A stretch of DNA of 16,208 bases from Actinomycetes bacterium (GTDB lineage: Bacteria; Actinomycetota; Acidimicrobiia; Acidimicrobiales; Bog-793): NCBI GenBank assembly GCA_021823365.1, contig JAKAOD010000011.1, positions 1 through 16,208 of the forward strand, given 5' to 3'. Positions 14,330-16,208 of this stretch are shown here, in pieces. The translations under genes and the position numbers were made by a program. Numbering within the stretch: position 1 is the stretch's first letter; each line of letters opens with the position of its first letter. The notes below the pieces were generated by a model. It made no database searches and had not been told where the DNA came from. It saw only the letters and a program-made list of their open reading frames with translations.

Positions 14330-15130
14330 TCACTCGGGCGGGGTGAACCGCCCGTCGGCTGCGAGCCAGCCTCCGTCGACGACGAGGTAGCTCCCGGTGA
14401 CGTAGCTGCTCGCGTCCGAGGCGAGGAACACCACGGCCCCGACCATCTCGTCCGGCTGGGCCCAGCGCCCGAGCGCCGTCTTCGCCCGGTACGCCTCGTA
14501 CCAGGAGGGGACGGACGTGATCGGCCGGGTGAGCGGCGTCTCGACGACGCCTGGAGCGATGGCATTGGCACGCACCCCGCTCGGTCCGAGCTCGGCGGCG
14601 ACGGTCCGGAGCAGCTGCACGACGCCCGCCTTCGTCGCCGCGTAGACGCCCTGGCCGGGCTCGACGACCTGCGCCCTGATGCTCGAGAAGGCGATGATGC
14701 TCCCCGATCCGCGCTCGGCCATCGGGCGGCCGATCGCCCGGAAGAGGCGGAAGCTTCCCCGGAGGTTGACGTCGACGACGCGCTCGAACTCGTCGTCGGA
14801 ATAGGCGAGCAGGCGCTTGCGGACGTTGACGGCGGGCGTGACGACGAGGACGTCGGGGACCCCGAAGCGCTCGACGACCTCGCCCGGGCTGGACGGGTGG
14901 GTCACGTCGAGGCGGCATGCCACGGCGCGCCCGCCTTCGTCGCCGATGCGCGAGGCGACCTCGCGGGCGCCCTCCTCGTCGAGGTCGGCGCAGACGACCT
15001 CGGCCCCGAAGGCGGCGAGGCCGGCCGCGCTCGCCGCGCCGATGCCGCGAGCGGCGCCGACGACGAGCGCCTGCTTGCCGCCCAGGTCGAACATCGCCCG
15101 GTAGGACGCGAGCTCTCCGGTCATGGTCAC
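14330..15130 (-). CDS. SDR-family NAD(P)-dependent oxidoreductase
   Basis: This 266-residue protein is a classical short-chain dehydrogenase/reductase. The cofactor-binding motif is VGAARGIGAAS (residues 24-34), D49 in VVCADLDEEG suggests NAD(H) over NADP(H), and DVTHPS follows the third strand. The usual NNAG is replaced by PAVNV (about 99-103). The catalytic serine is in IIAFSSIRAQ (149/150), and Y163 and K167 form the YxxxK motif (YAATK). The C-terminal YVTGSYLVVDGGW is the standard family end. GTG 15130 is preferred because GAGAGGA lies at a good ribosome-binding distance; ATG 15124 is an alternative. It follows the peptidase gene by 61 bp on the same strand and may be cotranscribed with it. 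The substrate is unknown. Confidence 0.9.
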   Translation of the reverse strand: MTMTGELASYRAMFDLGGKQALVVGAARGIGAASAAGLAAFGAEVVCADLDEEGAREVASRIGDEGGRAVACRLDVTHPSSPGEVVERFGVPDVLVVTPAVNVRKRLLAYSDDEFERVVDVNLRGSFRLFRAIGRPMAERGSGSIIAFSSIRAQVVEPGQGVYAATKAGVVQLLRTVAAELGPSGVRANAIAPGVVETPLTRPITSVPSWYEAYRAKTALGRWAQPDEMVGAVVFLASDASSYVTGSYLVVDGGWLAADGRFTPPE

Positions 15131-15191
15131 TGGCTCGTCCTCTCTCGTTCCTTCTCGGATCGCTTGCCCTGTCGGCGGAGCGCGGCCGGGC

Positions 15192-16208
15192 TCAGGCTTG
15201 AAACGCGCTCGGAAACGCGCTCCGGTAGCTCGGCGCGCCGGCACCGGGCGCGGCTGCAAGCAGCGCGCGGACGATCGCCCGGGCGACGCAGCCGGCGGCG
15301 AGCTCTGACAGGACGGCGAGGGTGGCAGCACGCGCGGCGGAGGTCGCCGCGACCGAGGCGCCGGCCACGGCGAAGGCGCCGCCTGGCTCATCGGGCTCCC
15401 CGTCCCCGAGCGGGCCGAGCGCCGGGAAGGGCCTCGTGCCCGTCGCCAGCGCGAAGAGCGTGTCGCCGTCGAAGATCGTGTGCGCCGGGACCACGGCGCG
15501 AGCGAGGCCGGCGTGGGCCACCGAGGCCAGCGTCGCCGCCTCCGCCTTCGTGAGCGGCACGTCCGTGGCCACGGCGCCGATCACCGTGCTCTCCGCCCTG
15601 AGCCCCCCGGGAGGGCCCACCGGTCCACCTCCCCCGCCGGAGGCTCCGGACTCCGGCGACGAGCCAGCCGTGAGGACAGCGGCGAGCTCTTCGGGCGACG
15701 GTGCTCCGAGTCCCGGCTCCTCGTCCTCGAGGAGCCACCGGGCGCCGTAGAGAATGCCGCTCGCCGGGTCGACCGCACTACCGACGGCATTCACCACGAC
15801 CAGGGCGCCGACGTGGCTCCCACCGGGCAGGGCGACGCTCGCCGAGCCGACGCCCCCCTTGAGCCGGAGAGCCACGGCGGCGCCGGTGAGCGCGCCGGTC
15901 CCGGCCCCGACGCTTCCGAGCCGGACGGCGGCGGAGGTCGCGCCCGCCGCGGCGGCGTAGCCGAAACCGACGTCGGGCCGGGCGGCGAAGCTCCCGCCAC
16001 GCCCCAGGTCGAACAGCGCCGCAGCGGGGACGATCGGCACGACCTCGCCGCCGCCGACTCGCCACCCGATCCCTCGCTCCTCGAGGTAGCGCATCACGCC
16101 GCCGGCGGCGTCGAGCCCGTAGGCGCTCCCGCCGGTCAGCACGACGGCGTGGACCTGGTCGACGAGGCGCTGCGGTTCGAGGAGGTCGGTCTCCCGCGTC
16201 GCCGGGGC
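15192..16208 (-). CDS. P1 (S58, DmpA-like) family peptidase, N-terminus outside the window
   Basis: The last 338 residues of a P1-family (MEROPS S58) N-terminal-nucleophile hydrolase are visible. These proteins cleave themselves into two chains and act as aminopeptidases or amidases. Family marks are TRETDLLEPQRLVDQVHAVV at the window edge, LTGGSAYGLDAA, GVGSASV, VVVNAVGSAVDP and FDGDTLFALATG. The self-cleavage site is expected just before Ser or Thr in RAESTVIGAVATDVPLTKAE, with visible residues S207/T208. Directly before it lies a Gly/Pro/Ser-rich stretch of about 25 residues (160-185 in the frame starting at GTG 16142) that is not part of the normal fold. The missing start is probably about 40 residues beyond the edge. 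The gene is followed by the SDR gene. Its physiological substrate is unknown. Confidence 0.88.
   Translation of the reverse strand, partial: APATRETDLLEPQRLVDQVHAVVLTGGSAYGLDAAGGVMRYLEERGIGWRVGGGEVVPIVPAAALFDLGRGGSFAARPDVGFGYAAAAGATSAAVRLGSVGAGTGALTGAAVALRLKGGVGSASVALPGGSHVGALVVVNAVGSAVDPASGILYGARWLLEDEEPGLGAPSPEELAAVLTAGSSPESGASGGGGGPVGPPGGLRAESTVIGAVATDVPLTKAEAATLASVAHAGLARAVVPAHTIFDGDTLFALATGTRPFPALGPLGDGEPDEPGGAFAVAGASVAATSAARAATLAVLSELAAGCVARAIVRALLAAAPGAGAPSYRSAFPSAFQA

Noticed and set aside
13463..15553. Plus-strand 696-codon frame antisense to the OsmC and SDR genes
   Set aside because: Composition is that of a GC-rich shadow, while the opposite strand carries clear catalytic motifs.
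1..16208. tRNA genes, rRNA genes, CRISPR arrays or tandem repeats
   Set aside because: None was recognised on either strand; short GC-rich repeats are no more than expected in this composition apart from the hairpins listed.

Overview
The window is very GC-rich DNA with strong third-position G/C bias, GTG starts and actinobacterial gene families, including an AftD-type arabinofuranosyltransferase. It most likely comes from an actinobacterium. A non-mycobacterial lineage such as Acidimicrobiia is possible, but the sequence does not settle this. Four genes start exactly 6 nt after a TANNNT hexamer, the arrangement of leaderless transcripts in actinobacteria.

Left edge (1-900): gene debris on the minus strand. 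The C-terminal part of an IS607-type serine recombinase abuts an internal piece of a Gfo/Idh/MocA oxidoreductase, and neither is complete. Centre-left (984-9601): a cell-envelope glycan locus. On the plus strand, a GT4 glycosyltransferase, a class I methyltransferase and a 1,436-residue AftD-like membrane arabinofuranosyltransferase overlap at their junctions and look like one transcript. A second class I methyltransferase follows under its own leaderless promoter. It runs tail-to-tail into a minus-strand GT39/ArnT-like membrane glycosyltransferase, with a 151-bp overlap of the two coding regions.

Centre-right (9602-11958): a mixed region. It holds a small helical protein of unknown function (plus), a decayed secreted CAP-like protein gene with an in-frame TGA (minus), an intact YafY-type HTH/WYL regulator (minus) and the remnant of a Nudix hydrolase (plus).

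Right part (11930-16208, all minus): in transcription order, a P1 (S58) family peptidase cut by the window edge, an SDR oxidoreductase, a perfect hairpin that may be a terminator, an OsmC-like thiol peroxidase, and an ABC exporter whose ATPase and permease genes overlap by 4 bp.

The most coherent biology is the GT4-methyltransferase-AftD module. From memory, related genes (the Rv0224c, Rv0225 and Rv0236c families) lie near one another in Mycobacterium tuberculosis, so this may be an envelope arabinan or glycolipid assembly module outside the classical mycolic-acid bacteria. No clear new defence or mobile system is visible. The odd items are the fused gene debris, the interrupted CAP-like gene, the long convergent overlap and the leaderless start motif.
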